Shown: positions 23,997 through 35,780 of the stretch, in pieces
Position numbering within the stretch: the stretch's first letter is position 1
How the letters are laid out: each line of letters begins with the position of its first letter
Assembly: GCA_021432635.1 (NCBI GenBank)
Contig: MU270015.1
Span: forward strand, 1,473,762 to 1,537,761
Length of the DNA stretch: 64,000 nucleotides
Direction: 5' to 3'
DNA from: Thozetella sp. PMI_491
Lineage: Eukaryota > Ascomycota > Sordariomycetes > Chaetosphaeriales > Chaetosphaeriaceae
Made by a program: the position numbers and the translations under genes
Notes under the pieces: generated by a model
What the model saw: only the letters and a program-made list of their open reading frames with translations
The model's database searches: none
What the model was told of the DNA's origin: nothing

Positions 23997-24610
23997 GAAC
24001 TTTTCATCGGCGACTGGAACCAACGCTTATGTACATTCCAAGAAGGAAACCTCGTGAGAACTTGAGTTTCTCTTTTGTGAACCGGATAGTTTCTATACGA
24101 AATACACCCATTCATCATGCTAGTCAAAGTGTTTACAAATGTCGATCACAGGTTGTTTGGCCTGCATGATAGTATCATGCTAGAAAGCATCCTTGGGTCC
24201 AGGGACGTAGACTACGAGGAGCGTTCCCGAGCTTCACCTCCCCCCCATGTGCAGACTTAAGAACGGATCGAGCCAACCGTTCGATACATGGTATCGACAA
24301 TTCCGTGGCAGTGTGAGATAAAAGGGCAAGGATGCGTATTACAAAGGTCTGTTAGACTATCAGATAGTTAAGAAAAGCTAGTGACTAGTGATCGCAGCTA
24401 GTGTTGACATTCGCCCTGATCAAGCCAGCGCGAATTGAAGGCCCTTTCCCCGGTGTACATGAGCGAGCGGCTGTCTAAGTTTTTGGCTAACTTTGCTTGC
24501 CACCCCTCGCCAGCACTCGTTTCCGAGGTTCCCTCACTAGCTCTATATTCTGTACTAGGAAAAGTCTCAATATCCTGTCTACTCCGGATGGGATGCTGAA
24601 ATGATCCAAG
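23997..24610. other. Convergent 3' spacer
   Basis: 614 bp between the ends of the rhamnosidase and GPI-protein genes. No coding signal. Confidence 0.5.
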
Positions 24611-25339
24611 CTAGAGTAGCATGGCGAAAAGCGCGGCTACTGGTCCAGCCACACCGAATGACCGTCCTACATCGGCACCTGATGACTTGCTAAACGTGGC
24701 CACGGTACTGGTAGCTGTGGCGGTGCTCGAGGTAGATGATGCCACGGCTATCGCTTGATATTAGCTCAAATTGTGGTGCTCTGCGCTCTCATATCACCGA
24801 GCCTAGACGGCCGGGTAACGCCACATGAAGAGCGGGGGAGAAGGACAGCTCACTTCCGCTCTTGGTGACATTGAACACGGCACTGTTGCCAATGACGCCA
24901 GGGTTCACCCTTGCATCTGTGCCAACAAACACGAAAATGTAGCCGTACGTGGCGTTGGGCACCTGCACGTTCTGGATAACATAGTTGTGGGCGGATGGTG
25001 CCACGTTAGTGGCGATAGTCTGGTTGGGACGGCCGCTGGCAAATTCATCGACTAATAGGATGTTGAAATTTTCTTTGTCCGCAGGCGCGGCATCCCACCT
25101 GATAGTGTTGGTCTGTGACAAATCCCACTGCTCACTGGCTGTTGGTGAGGTAATGGTGATAGCTAAAGCGGGTTAGCAAGCAGGTTGCCATTAGGCGAAA
25201 CTAAACGAGTTCTAGGCGTCACGAATAAGACGGATGTGACGAGGAATTCGCTAGGTTGGAGCACCCAGCACCCAATCCGACCCCTAAACTTACCAGCACT
25301 GCTGACAACGAGGCCGGCAAGAGCCAGGCATTTTTTCAT
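24611..25339 (-). CDS. GPI-anchored Ser/Thr-rich cell-wall protein, Kre9/KNH-like domain
   Basis: Three exons (25339-25294, 25162-24854, 24753-24611) joined over 131-nt and 100-nt introns give 165 aa. Exon 1 encodes a short signal peptide (MKKCLALAGLVVSSA). The mature part begins ITITSPTASEQWDLSQTNTI, the usual opening of the Kre9/KNH N-terminal immunoglobulin-like domain. It then carries NILLVDE and IFVFVGTDARVNPGVIGNSA, with several glycosylation sequons. A Ser/Thr-rich stalk (SSTSSTATATSTVATFSKSS) leads to a small-residue site and a hydrophobic tail (VAGPVAALFAMLL), the expected form of a GPI signal. Members are small abundant wall or plasma-membrane proteins implicated in beta-1,6-glucan or adhesion, mostly without proven activity. 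The second donor, GTGAGC, was chosen because it restores the frame to the GPI tail. Confidence 0.85.
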
Positions 25340-26694
25340 GTTTGAGAGAAACTACCGTGTAGTCGTAATTGGGGACAGTGGAGAGTGGGAGGGATATAGC
25401 GGAAGGGAGAACTCATCACTAAGAAAACCCACGCTTAAATACGAGAGCACTGAAAGAAGCATCGCACAGTGGATATTGAAACTGCACGCCAGTAGATGCT
25501 TGTCGCAAGACCTGCAAACAATAACCTCTCCATCCTGACGCGTGTTTTAGATTCACGCCCAATTCAAGACATCCGGCGTGACCTGAATTCAGGAACTGCG
25601 ACAACGATTGGCGCCTTCTTACAAGACCTGCACACCGCTACTGTTACCTAACAGCATTTTTATGGGTACATGTTACTTTACCACTCGTAGATAGTCAGTC
25701 GTGCTGGATATGCGCAAAGTCCTTCAGTGGATCGTTCATTGATGTGTGTTTTAAATCGCAAATTCGCGAGGCAGTCTTCCAAGCTCTTTTAAAGGTTAGC
25801 GCGGTTCAAGCAATGCCCAGCTGAACCAACTCCATCTTGACCCCAGACAGCCAATCTCGCCAGGGAAGTCATTTAGTATTAGACTTCTGCTACCGCTGTT
25901 CAAAGAAAGTACAAAAAGCCCCACGCAACGAGTAGTTGTACCAATCGGAACGTCGATATCATACTTTGACTTCCCTTGCTGGAAGACGTTTCAGTACCGT
26001 TTCCGTAGCAATAATAACGATCCTTTATGGAAGTGTCGCGGACGGCGAGGTCGTCAAAGCTCTTGCAGTTCAACTTGGACCTATCTACAGAATTAATCTG
26101 GAACCCATTGTGGACCGTTGGGGGCGCCCCATCTGGCCTAGTGTGGTTATAGTACTCTAGGAAAGGCGGACGCTCGGTTTAGTAGCCAAGTAAATGCTTT
26201 GACCTCGACGCACAGCTGAGACACGGATCGAGAGGGCGGGTGAAATCAGATTTCAAGAAGGCTGTGACGACGCTTGCGGCGAGAAGTAGACTGGTAATGT
26301 TGATTTGGAGCCAACACCAAGTGGTCGTTTTCCGGCCGCCATTGTCCGTGGTGTATACCGAAGGTCGAGCCTCGAGCAATTGATCTAAATCAGGCTCTTT
26401 GTTCAATTCGCAGCCGTGGGCGGCATCTTGAGGGTTCTAGGATTCTTGTCCCCATAGATCCCGAGATCGTCAAGCTGGTCAAAATGAAGCCTCTAATGCG
26501 TCGTGTTATGCGCCTAAGTTGTTTCAGCTAATAGGAGACGTCTATTGGCTTTTGTAAAACAGTTATTCCTACTATAGGGCCTAATTCAAACATCTTTAAG
26601 TATGTTCAAGAATTATTATTAGGAGAATTCAAAGTTGTATTAGCCCTTAATAGCCGTAAATGCTTCAATGTAGCAAAGTATAGACTTGGCTGCA
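25340..26694. other. Intergenic, no confident gene
   Basis: A minus-strand frame (26406-26179, 75 codons) has a Leu-rich membrane-like segment preceded by a charged tail, vaguely like the N-terminus of UstYa/DUF3328 proteins. No matching catalytic part follows, so it is not called. The rest is AT-rich. Confidence 0.4.
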
Positions 26695-27048
26695 CTACTG
26701 ACCGAAGCATGGTTTACCAGATACCCAGTTATAGCCTGTATTTACCCCATAGCACCCCACCCCATGCATGTTAATAGCTCCATTATCACCGCGACAATCA
26801 TTTCCCGCATATGCCCAGTACTTGCCATAGGGGCAATTTCCAGATAATCTGAACGAGTGAGATCTATCGTTTCGTTCGCAAGACCGACATCCGTCGATGC
26901 TAAACTCGTATGCGGATTGTCGATCCCCATCGCAGTTGGATCCCAGGAAGGTTTCGATAACGCAGCCCGCCTGGGGAATTGAGTCAACGGGTGAAGTGGC
27001 GACAAATTGAAAAATAGCAGCAAGCAGGGCAACCACGGAAGCCTTCAT
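26695..27048 (-). CDS. Small secreted cysteine-rich protein
   Basis: A single exon encodes 117 aa. The chosen ATG at 27048 gives a clean signal peptide (MKASVVALLAAIFQFVATS). A longer frame with an upstream ATG at 27123 would bury it. The mature part has eight cysteines in GCVIET, SNCDGD, DGCRSCER, GNCPYGK, NDCRGD, VGCYG and KPCFG, enough for four disulphides, and is rich in Gly, Asn and Tyr. No family is recognised. Size, secretion and cysteine content match the profile of fungal effector or antimicrobial-type small secreted proteins. It sits alone beside an AT-rich gene-poor region, a frequent setting for such genes. A TATA element lies 125 bp upstream. Confidence 0.75.
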   Translation of the reverse strand: MKASVVALLAAIFQFVATSPVDSIPQAGCVIETFLGSNCDGDRQSAYEFSIDGCRSCERNDRSHSFRLSGNCPYGKYWAYAGNDCRGDNGAINMHGVGCYGVNTGYNWVSGKPCFGQ

Positions 27049-27172
27049 GGCGTAGTTTTCAACCCAACTTTCCTCGTATATTATATATGAATGATTTATA
27101 ATGGGATGCCGTCGCGGGGTCAATGCTTTGTTAGGTTAGTAAACTTAATCGTGGGAATAGTTGGCTATTGGG

Positions 27173-27180
27173 TATTTATA
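27173..27180 (-). promoter_or_regulatory. TATA box of the small secreted protein gene
   Basis: Read on the minus strand it is TATAAATA, 125 bp upstream of the ATG at 27048. Confidence 0.4.
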
Positions 27181-29321
27181 AGCCGTCAATCTTCAGAGAA
27201 GTCAATGGCACAGCTGCTTGAGGATCTTCTCGATTGCCAAGGCTGCAATTAATGTAGTGATATTTAATCATTATTGGTAGTTTATTGCGTAAAATTAACC
27301 GAGACTACCTGGTGATGATTCTCCTTGTGCAAGTCTGCCCGGTCATCTAGTTCTAGGCTGAGTGATACTGTCAGAGTGTATAGTGCCAAATCTCTGCCAG
27401 GGAGTAGTTCAGGGCGATCCGAAGCCAACTAGCATTCCAGTAAAGGGTCAGAGCCTGGATTTAAGCCAGTATATGAGGGAATGGTCAGCTAGAGAGCCGG
27501 TGGGGGAGCTAGGGATCAGTCTCTCCACCACTCTAGTAGCTAGATCGAAGCTAGCTATGTCTCTTCACTCTGCCTGCAACTGAACCCTGACAGATACATA
27601 TTAGAGCTGAAGCTTACATATTAGTTTCTGCAAGCTTTTAATTGCAAGTACTGTTAGGTAATACTTACTGTCAGAAAGTTAAATTAAGATCTAGCTTATA
27701 CATCACAAAACATCGAGTTCCCTTATTCTATTTTAATACTTTGCCTCCAGAGTAGATGTAGAAGAAGTGCCGATGTCACACAGAGCGGGGTCACCAATAC
27801 TTTATAAAGCAAGCGAATACGAATACCTTGCATAAGGCAGTAATATAATATCGAATCTGCTAATGTATTATGACGTATGAGACGTATCTAGGCTGCGTAT
27901 GCGTGATTAAACCCGATCACAATACTGGAAAGATTATCTTCCTACATCTTATTGGCGATATGAGAGCCAAACAGGACCGCGTATATTCTCATAGCGTTTA
28001 TTTGCGAGACACTTGTTAACCTTGATGGTGACTGTACATGAAGGAAGTGGCTTGTTAATATTGACGGAACTTAATATATGGGCAAGGAAACAAATCTAGA
28101 ATTAGGCCCTGCAGGCCCGGAACGACCACATATCAACGACCACATATCTCAGCAATTTAAATGTGGGAAGTCGGACCTGCGGAACGACGGAAATCATTTG
28201 CTGGTGGTTCGTAATGCAGCCTTCGACACTGCAGCGAACAACGGCGCATACATTATTGCCTATTACGCCCAAGGGATCAGAGATTGATCCACAGGCTTAC
28301 AACCTGTCTACTGGGTGTTAGTAACTTCCGGAACGCGAATGCGTGGACGATATTTGACCAGACCTCGTTCTTGGCCCCATTAAGCATATATACCCCAATG
28401 GCGACTTTGAGTGGCAGCAGCACTTGGAAGTTGAGTTACATCCCGCTAGTGCGAGAACTAACAAAGAAGGCTTATCGATTATATAACTAATACATTTTTG
28501 TTGCAAAGCCAAATGATGCTACGTCGCAAAGACAGCTAAAATATGCCTTCCAGATCATTTCGTATAATACATAATCCTGCTCAGGTATATATAGTTTAGG
28601 TAACAGTCTCATCCAGCAGCTAATCAGATGCTAATTATGTAGACCTGGGCCATTACTGTGTTGTCCAGATTTGGTCGATAAGGCTACGTCGGACCCCAAG
28701 CATGTTCTGAATCGGACAGAAATCGTACCGAAATGCCAGGTTCCGAGAAATTGATCAATATTAGGGCCGAAATGTCTAACCCTTCCCCTCTCCACTCTAT
28801 CAATGGTAAAATTTCAAGCCTTTTCGGCATCATGGTGCCACCTTGCTCTGTGTCCTTACTAAAACAGTTTACAGTAATCTGTCTGCCCGTCAATCGCAAA
28901 TATTACGATAACCAACTTAGTTTTCAACCTAGTTACAGGGCGGCCTTTCACATTATGATAGACGGGCGCTAGTGGGGAATCGTATAAAACTCACAGAATT
29001 CGCAGTGAACAGCTTTCACTGGACTCATCTTTGATAACGACTTCACGCTTCACGATGTAATTGACCTCGTTCCAGGCTGTCTTGAATGAAGGGGTCGCTT
29101 CATCGATATCGGTTAGTTTCCAAACACCAGTCACAATCAACCTATCTGCGCCGGTCCTATCTCGTTTCAGTGTCGAGGTGCTAAACGCTCATGGAACCCC
29201 ATATTCCACCCTAAAAGGACTCGTAGAATCGTCCTAATGGAGATTGAGTCACAGTATTTACAAATATGCAGTGTTCAGGTCGCACCCAGCCGAGAAAAGA
29301 ACCGGCCTAGGTCTTTGTATT
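27181..29321. other. AT-rich gene-poor stretch
   Basis: More than 2 kb rich in TA/TTA words, with only short frames. The nonamer ACATATTAG occurs twice near 27595-27623. No intact transposon open frame or terminal repeat is visible. The look is of old decayed DNA. Confidence 0.45.
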
Positions 29322-31342
29322 CTACTTGCTACAGCTCTCTCGTGCGTGAAGAACCTCGATAGGTGCATCTACACGATAGTCCATTAGATCACCGAGATCT
29401 GGAAGAAAAATACAGAGAACGCATGCTAGTGCTCCGAAAGGCGCCGCGATAATCCAGACAACCCGTATGCTATCTGCGAATGCCTGTTTCAGGGCACTGA
29501 TCCCTGAGGCGATGATTAACGGCGTGACTCCGGGGATTTTGACTAAAGCCGCCGCATCCTTTGCGGCTAGAGCGGTCACAAAGGCCTGCAGGGATGTCAC
29601 CGGAAGCCCAGCCGACAGGGCCGCCGCTGAAACATAGCTGACGATATTGGGTTGGAGGCGTGCTCTCAAGGCCGCAGTGTAAATTGCCGTGAACACCGAT
29701 GCGGCCACGGCACGACTGGTGATTGCCAACGAGGTTGCAGTAGCGATGAGACCGTGCACTGTTACCAGTTGGATACCAGCGATGATGAGAATAAGGGGAG
29801 CTCCAAAGCCGATGCCAGCAAGTCCTGCATAAATGCATGCTCGAGTGGAGTCGCCGGGTTGAATAGTTGCAAAAGCGACGATACCGGAGGTTAGTATCAA
29901 AAAGCCTACAAATAACGGAACCCGAACTGATTTTGACTTCACACTCCAAACACCCCAAATAATCGCAGCGAGCGCCCCGACTCCCGTAAACGGTTGCTCG
30001 CGGGCAGCTAGGAGAAACGCGTCATCTTCGAACAGAGAAGTGGTGCTTTGGCACCCATTAGCATGTAGCCAGATAACGGGTAGAGTTAGTTACTATTACT
30101 CACAGGACGGGATAAAATATGATGTAGGCAAAAAATAAAACGCCTTCGAGAAAGATGAGAGCGAGGAAGATGCCCAGAGAGCGGCCAGCTGCTCTGTCGC
30201 CGCGGAATAGGTCATGACTGAGAATGCCCGTGCTAGTCCCCTTCCACTCGTAGACAGCAAAGCCTAAGAGGGTGACAATCCCGGAAATTAGAGTTCCGAG
30301 GACACGCGAATCGGTCCATGCAAACAAACCACCGCCTAAGTTGAGTCCGACCAAGAAAAGCGTCAGTCCACTGGCAAAGAGTCCAACTCCAAAGAGATCC
30401 AGAGCAGCGATCTTCTGCGAGACTGGAAGATGCTCGTAGCGAGTATGTCTCTTGGGCGGCCGATAGCCGATAAAAATGCACAACGCTGTTGCTCCCCATA
30501 AAGCCATTTGCATCCACTTCCGCCATTGTAAGCATAGATCGAGGGGGAATCAGGAGGCTGGAACAGAGTTCATACATAGTATTTACGCCAGCCATTTTCT
30601 GGGTCGTCGCGGGTGAAGGCACCAATGACGAGAGGCCCGATACAGGAAGCGAGAGCCGCTCCGATATTGATACCCGCCTGTACCACTATTAAACCAAAGT
30701 TATCAGCATCAAAGATGGAAAGGTGACAAATTTCTGGGGTGCCTACTAGGTCTCCATTTCCTGGGCAAAATCTCACTGGGGACGCAGTACGCCAGTGAAG
30801 TAGATGCGAATCCGAACCCGATGAGGACCTGGGCCCCAATGAGCCTATAGATATTATCTGACCCTGGCGCAATGGCCGAACCGATAAACGAGACCAGGGA
30901 CGTGCAGACCATGATCAGTTTACGTGCCTGGAATCGATCGGAGGCGGAGGAAATGACCGGCGCGAGCACTGCTTGTACAAGCGAGAGAGCGTTGGGCACC
31001 CAAGTCTGTGCGGGGGTATTGTCAAGGCTTTCTCCTATGTTATCCAGCTTTGAAATAATGTCAGATCTCCGGGAAACCGACATCATGGAATGCCATAACG
31101 CCTACAACAACTGGTGGGCCGAGCAGCGCAATGATTTGAACAAAATTCAGAAGGACCATCGCTGCCACAGCTATCCACGTCCGAAGATGAATCTCGGGCT
31201 CTACGTCGACTAAATCGTAGGCGAGCCCCTCGTCATCCAGAGGCAGAGTCTCGGCATCGTTTCCGATCTCAGCTTGGCTGCTCACACCTTTTTCCAGCCA
31301 TTCGACGGCAGGGGTTGTAGCTTTATCTTGCTGTGTGGTCAT
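29322..31342 (-). CDS. MFS transporter of the Tri12 (trichothecene efflux / siderophore) type
   Basis: Five exons (31342-31106, 31047-30747, 30685-30576, 30516-30104, 30045-29322) give 594 aa, with introns of 58-61 nt. The first true ATG is at 31342. The protein is of the 14-helix MFS kind: an acidic N-tail, helix 1 LNFVQIIALLGPPVV, the segment DNTPAQTWVPNALSLVQAV, then SASDRFQARKLIMV and YCVPSEILPRKWRPMVQAG. The long central part includes IFIGYRPPKRHTRYEHLP. This combination is characteristic of the Fungal_trans_MFS Tri12 group, plasma-membrane proteins that move small aromatic or sesquiterpenoid compounds. It is divergent from the amidohydrolase gene, with 585 bp between, suggesting uptake or export of the cluster substrate. 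Confidence 0.9.
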
Positions 31343-31927
31343 CTTAGATGATGTCGCGATACTTTTGGCCGGGTTCAACAGGCAGAGTAGGCGAGAGAAT
31401 AAACCAAGGAGAGGGAGAAACTCTGTTGGATTATGAGAGAATGCAACATTGGAGTATCGTTCATGGTTTATGGACGCGAGATTAGGTGCCGCTATTCACT
31501 CTTGCCCTGTTCTCTCCGTACAAGACACCGACCCCATGGGGACCCCGGTATGTCAAATGTGGGACTGCTCCCCACACAGATATTGCACCAAGGGACCTCT
31601 AGCAAGCCACCATATCCATACGTGGTATCGTTCTCGAACAAAAGGTCTGGTCCGCTATTAAGCATTCAGAGGGCGGTATGTAAAGCACTGTGCGCACTGC
31701 ACCCTTAGCGTGCCAACTGTTTATAAGCCCCGCCGATCTATCTAACATAGGCCCCCGATACTTGTCATCCTTACCTGGATAGGTCCCACCATTAAATCAA
31801 GGAGGATTCCGCTTAAGCCGCGAGACCCTTGCACACGACAGCTGACGCTAATGCCACCATTGGCCGAGCTAGCGCCAATGGTTCTTGTAAATAAGTCAGC
31901 GCCTCCGGTAGGTGTACAGGCACTCGA
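31343..31927. promoter_or_regulatory. Divergent promoter, Tri12 transporter / amidohydrolase
   Basis: 585 bp between the two starts. No clear operator could be defined. Confidence 0.4.
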
Positions 31928-33058
31928 ATGCGTCGTCACTTTGTCGAGCCCAACATGTCACCCACTAACCCGCCTCTGCCTGGTAGCATTACCACTCTCG
32001 GACCTGGTAGTATTTACCTCCGAGCCGAGCTCCAGGATGTGAAGATTATCGGTGTTGAGGAGCATCTTGTCTTCCCTCACATCACGAAGGACATCCCCGA
32101 TACCGAGATTACAGCATATGCCAAGAAATTCCTAGGCGGCATTGTACAGCATGAGGCACTGGTCTACGCCCAAGGTCGCGCGACGGACGCCGGCGCGAAA
32201 AGGCTACAGGACATGGACGAGGGGAGTATTGCAATGCAAATCCTGAGCTTCGGGAACGCGGTAAACTGCATGCACGCCGAGCCGGAGCTCGCTCTCAAAA
32301 TTGCTCAACAGATCAACGACGAGTTGAAGAAGGCGGTAGATGCCAACCCTACACGGTTCCGCGCGTTTGCCGAGCTGCCCTTCCATGCCCCCAGTCTAGC
32401 CGTCGAAGAGCTACGGCGCTGTGTGAAGGAGCTGGGCTTTGTCGGCGCCATGGTAGCAGGGTCCATCGGCGGCACTGGGAAATTTTTAGATGCTCCGGAA
32501 TTCGACGACTTGCTATCCGAGTTTGAAGCCTTGGACGTGCCTCTATATTTACACCCTGGCATACCTCCGGAGTCTGTCGCGAATGCGTACTATGACGTTC
32601 CCGGGAAGCCGGCTGTCTCTACGGCACTTGGTGCGATGGCATGGGGCTGGCATAGCGAAGTGGCCATTCACGTCTTGCGTTTGGCGGCATCGGGGACGTT
32701 GGAACGGCACCCCGAGTTGAAGATCGTGATTGGGCACCAGGGCGAGATGCTACCAATGATGATGCATCGCCTCGACGGTGCTCTTGGCCTCAAGACAACC
32801 CAGTTGACCAGGAATATTGGAGAGACTCTGCGGAGCCAAGTCTGGGTTGCCATCTCCGGCATGTTTTCGCTACCCATCACCCAGGTTACCATCCAGACCT
32901 GGGGCGTGGACCGCGTCCTCTTTGCGAACGACTATCCTTACGTCGATGCCCAGAGGGTCCCTGCCTTTGTCGCAGCATTAAACGATGTGGTGGGACCGTC
33001 GGATATGCGGAAAATACTACAAACCAACTCGGAAAGTCTGTTTAAACTCAAGGCGTGA
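31928..33058 (+). CDS. Amidohydrolase (ACMSD / 2,3-dihydroxybenzoate decarboxylase-like)
   Basis: A single exon encodes 376 aa. A second in-frame ATG at 31955 is an alternative start. The amidohydrolase-2 pattern is complete: the first metal-binding element is IIGVEEHLVFP, where the first motif is EEH rather than HxH, as in the decarboxylase group. LYLHPGIPP and KIVIGHQGEMLP supply metal-binding His residues, and FANDYPYVD supplies the catalytic Asp. Family members include aminocarboxymuconate-semialdehyde, gamma-resorcylate, salicylate and 2,3-dihydroxybenzoate decarboxylases, which remove CO2 from aromatic or muconic acids without oxygen. The exact substrate cannot be read. The nearby FAD hydroxylase, transporter and CoA ligase point to breakdown of an aromatic acid. 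Probably cytosolic. Confidence 0.9.
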   Translation: MRRHFVEPNMSPTNPPLPGSITTLGPGSIYLRAELQDVKIIGVEEHLVFPHITKDIPDTEITAYAKKFLGGIVQHEALVYAQGRATDAGAKRLQDMDEGSIAMQILSFGNAVNCMHAEPELALKIAQQINDELKKAVDANPTRFRAFAELPFHAPSLAVEELRRCVKELGFVGAMVAGSIGGTGKFLDAPEFDDLLSEFEALDVPLYLHPGIPPESVANAYYDVPGKPAVSTALGAMAWGWHSEVAIHVLRLAASGTLERHPELKIVIGHQGEMLPMMMHRLDGALGLKTTQLTRNIGETLRSQVWVAISGMFSLPITQVTIQTWGVDRVLFANDYPYVDAQRVPAFVAALNDVVGPSDMRKILQTNSESLFKLKA

Positions 33059-33461
33059 GTAGATGCCGATAATATCTAGCTAAGCTTAGGCAAGCGTGGG
33101 CAGTACATTAGTGGACCATATTTTATCAAGTAGACTAATTCAGCTCTTCTTGGCATGCATACCATGATTGAGTGCTACCATGCTACTGTACTGCATCAAA
33201 CCAAAGAGGGCCAATCATAGCTGCGTAATACTTTGACATCAGTGATGACTTCGATGCGTGCGCTGTGCCAGTTACCTTGGCATGGCCAGTTAAGACAGAT
33301 CGGCCTCCTGTCTCTTGGCATGGTGATGTATGGTTGAGCATCGATTCAGTATCTTATTTAGATCTTTTACGCAGGGAACCAGTCTTAGAGTGAAACGAGT
33401 CCGGTATATAAAAGCTGTAGGAATGAACTTAGGTTTACATTTTTAGTCCGTCTAATACTAA
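33059..33461. other. Convergent 3' spacer
   Basis: 403 bp between the amidohydrolase and CoA-ligase stop codons. No coding signal. Confidence 0.5.
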
Positions 33462-35780
33462 TCAAAGTTTGCTCTTTTCCTGTTCGAGCTCTTCTACATT
33501 GGCAAACTTCGCATAGAACTTGAGGCTTTCCGGATTTAATAGCGTTCCGGACGGCTTAAGGCTCATGCCAGATATAATGTGCTTCACAGGGAGCTCGACC
33601 TTCTTCATATTTACTGTCGTCTAATCCAGAGATGATTAGTATCCATCTAAGAACTTATCAAAGATAGAGATATAAGTACGTACCGGGATCTCAGGAGTCG
33701 GAAAGATAAAAGCAGGAACATGACGTGGGCTAAGCTCCTTGCGAATGACAGCCTTGATTCGGCCAGCGAGGTCATTAGTAAAGGTGACTCTGGGCCGGAG
33801 GAGGAGAAATAGGAAGACCCTCTCATAGCTATCCTTTGGTCGTTTCTGTCCAACGCAGAGAGAATCGACCACTTCGGCCGCGAAGTGGCTCTCCACAATC
33901 CGATAGATCTCCGCGGAGCCAAATCGAACTCCGGAAGGATTGAGAACTCCGTCTGATCGGCCCAGGAAAAACAGTTGCCTTGTGGCGGGATGTATCATCA
34001 CAAAGTCTCCGTGCACCCAAACGTCTAGATTTGTCAGTCCTTTCCCGGACCAAAAGAGCAGAACTTGAGTTGTCTTACCGTCGAACCGCGCAAAATATGC
34101 GTCATGGTACTTCTTCGGTCCATCGGGTCCCCAGAAAGCAACTGGCATGTTTGGGAAAGGTGCAGAGGCAACCAGTTCTCCAGCCGTACCATCTTTCACC
34201 GGTGATCCTTTTCCTCCCTCGATCCCAGTGTCGTAGACCTCCACACGAACTCCCAAGCTCAGGCCGGAGCACCCCCCGACATATACCGGGGAGATGGAAT
34301 TCCCAATTCCAAAACAGCCAGCAAGGTCAGTTCCTCCAGACATATTGTTCAGTCGGACGTGTTTCGGGAAGCCATGGTCGTAAAACCACTCAAACAGATT
34401 ATCTGGTAGGACCATTCCCGTGCTATTGACAACCTCGAGAGAGCTAAGATCGAAGACTTCTCTAGGAAGGATCTTGGACACGCGCAACTCATGAAGGTAC
34501 CGCGGGGAAATGCCCAAGTGAGAGACCCTAGAGACAAACGCATTAGCAATATGTACATGTCGATCCAGCCATTAAATTTACCTTTCTTGGGCTGCCAGTT
34601 TCATAAATGAACTTCGCTGTGGCAGAAAGGGGCTTCCGTCGTAAAGAACCACGCGGCTGCCGAATACAAGCGTTTGCACTACAGCCAAGTACATAATCCA
34701 GGAGGTTGTGGTGTACTGCAGCGCGACACTGCTTGTCCCGAGCTCCTGGTGCAAGGCCCCCTCCTTGTATCCGTTTAGAAGCATGCCACCGGCAGAGTGA
34801 ACAATGCATTTGGGAGTTCCAGTTGTTCCCGAAGAATAGACTATGAGACAAGGGTCTCCAAACGCCACGCGTACGAACTCTAGGTCGTCCTCTCTTGCCG
34901 AGGAAAGAAACTGACTAAGCGATTGTGTCTTTGGAGCCGCGCTTATGTCTCTAGGTTTCGATTCATCGTGCGGCATAGATACGATGCTTTCGAATCCATC
35001 GACCAAGGCCATGCCTTTACCGACACCCCTAATCTTCTCCCTTAAGTCGACTGATTTGCCATTGTAGTTAGTGCCGTCATCCATGAATACCCACCGGGGT
35101 TTGATCTGCCGGAGCCTTTCTAGGATTCCGCTGACGCCCATCTCCGTGGAGCTGGAGGAAAATACGCCGCCAAGAGCTGTTGTAGCAAGAAAGACTAGCA
35201 TTGTGTTGAGATTGTTGCCGGAGATTGCGGCCACTCGGTCCCCCTTTTGTACCCCGTGAGCTTTTAGTGCCTGGGCTAGCCGAGCGGTGCGCTCCCGTAG
35301 CTCGCCCCAGGTGAAATGTTTTATGTTTTCCGGGCCGGTCTCATTGGCCACGGAGACCGCAATGTTGTCATCTTCTTTCCCGAGCTTTCCGTCTTGAGAG
35401 AAAAGCACGTTCTCCGCAAAATTGAGGCGCAGACCACTGAACCAGATAGGGATACTATCCATTCGCGCGGATTCGTCTATCACTGGGTCGTAGTCACCTT
35501 CCGCAACCAGTCGAGAGTACTTCGCAAGGAACTGCCAGAAGATGGTTGCGTGGGTTGTGGAAAATTCGTGCAGATCGTGGAATGACTGTTGCGTGTTGAT
35601 CGAATATCAATATCTGGAGTTGAAGACGAGCTACAAAAGCGAAACGATGGATCTGATCGTTCAACGAACCTTTAAAGGCTTTCCAGTCTCCTTCTCCAAG
35701 GCACGCCGAAAGCGGTCCATGTTTGTTGATTTCGGGTCTGGATGCTCCCAGAGCTTACGGGGTAGTAGAGAGGATGACAT
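33462..35780 (-). CDS. Acetoacetyl-CoA synthetase-like acyl-CoA ligase with peroxisomal SKL tail
   Basis: Five exons (35780-35670, 35585-34582, 34527-34079, 34024-33684, 33620-33462) give 687 aa, the normal size for acetoacetyl-CoA synthetases. The N-terminus reads LWEHPDPKSTNMDRF, then SFHDLHEFSTTHATIFWQFL and LNFAENVL, all typical of that subfamily. The ATP loop is YSSGTTGTPK at 287-296. Downstream are SGGTDLAGCFG, VWVHGDFV, FLGRSDGVLNPSGVRFGSAEIY, and a conserved Lys-Lys-Val-Glu near the C-terminus. The last three residues are Ser-Lys-Leu, a canonical PTS1. The enzyme should activate acetoacetate or a related beta-keto acid with ATP and CoA, apparently inside peroxisomes. Cytosolic enzymes of this family feed sterol or polymer synthesis, so the location suggests a catabolic role here. 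Confidence 0.9.

Noticed and set aside
26179-26406. Possible UstYa/DUF3328 N-terminus on the minus strand
   Set aside because: Only one hydrophobic segment is suggestive. No HxxHC motif follows on the same strand.
27362-27583. Plus-strand frame with GQSLDLSQYMREW, thought to be a transposon fragment
   Set aside because: No second motif, terminal repeat or longer frame to support a mobile element.
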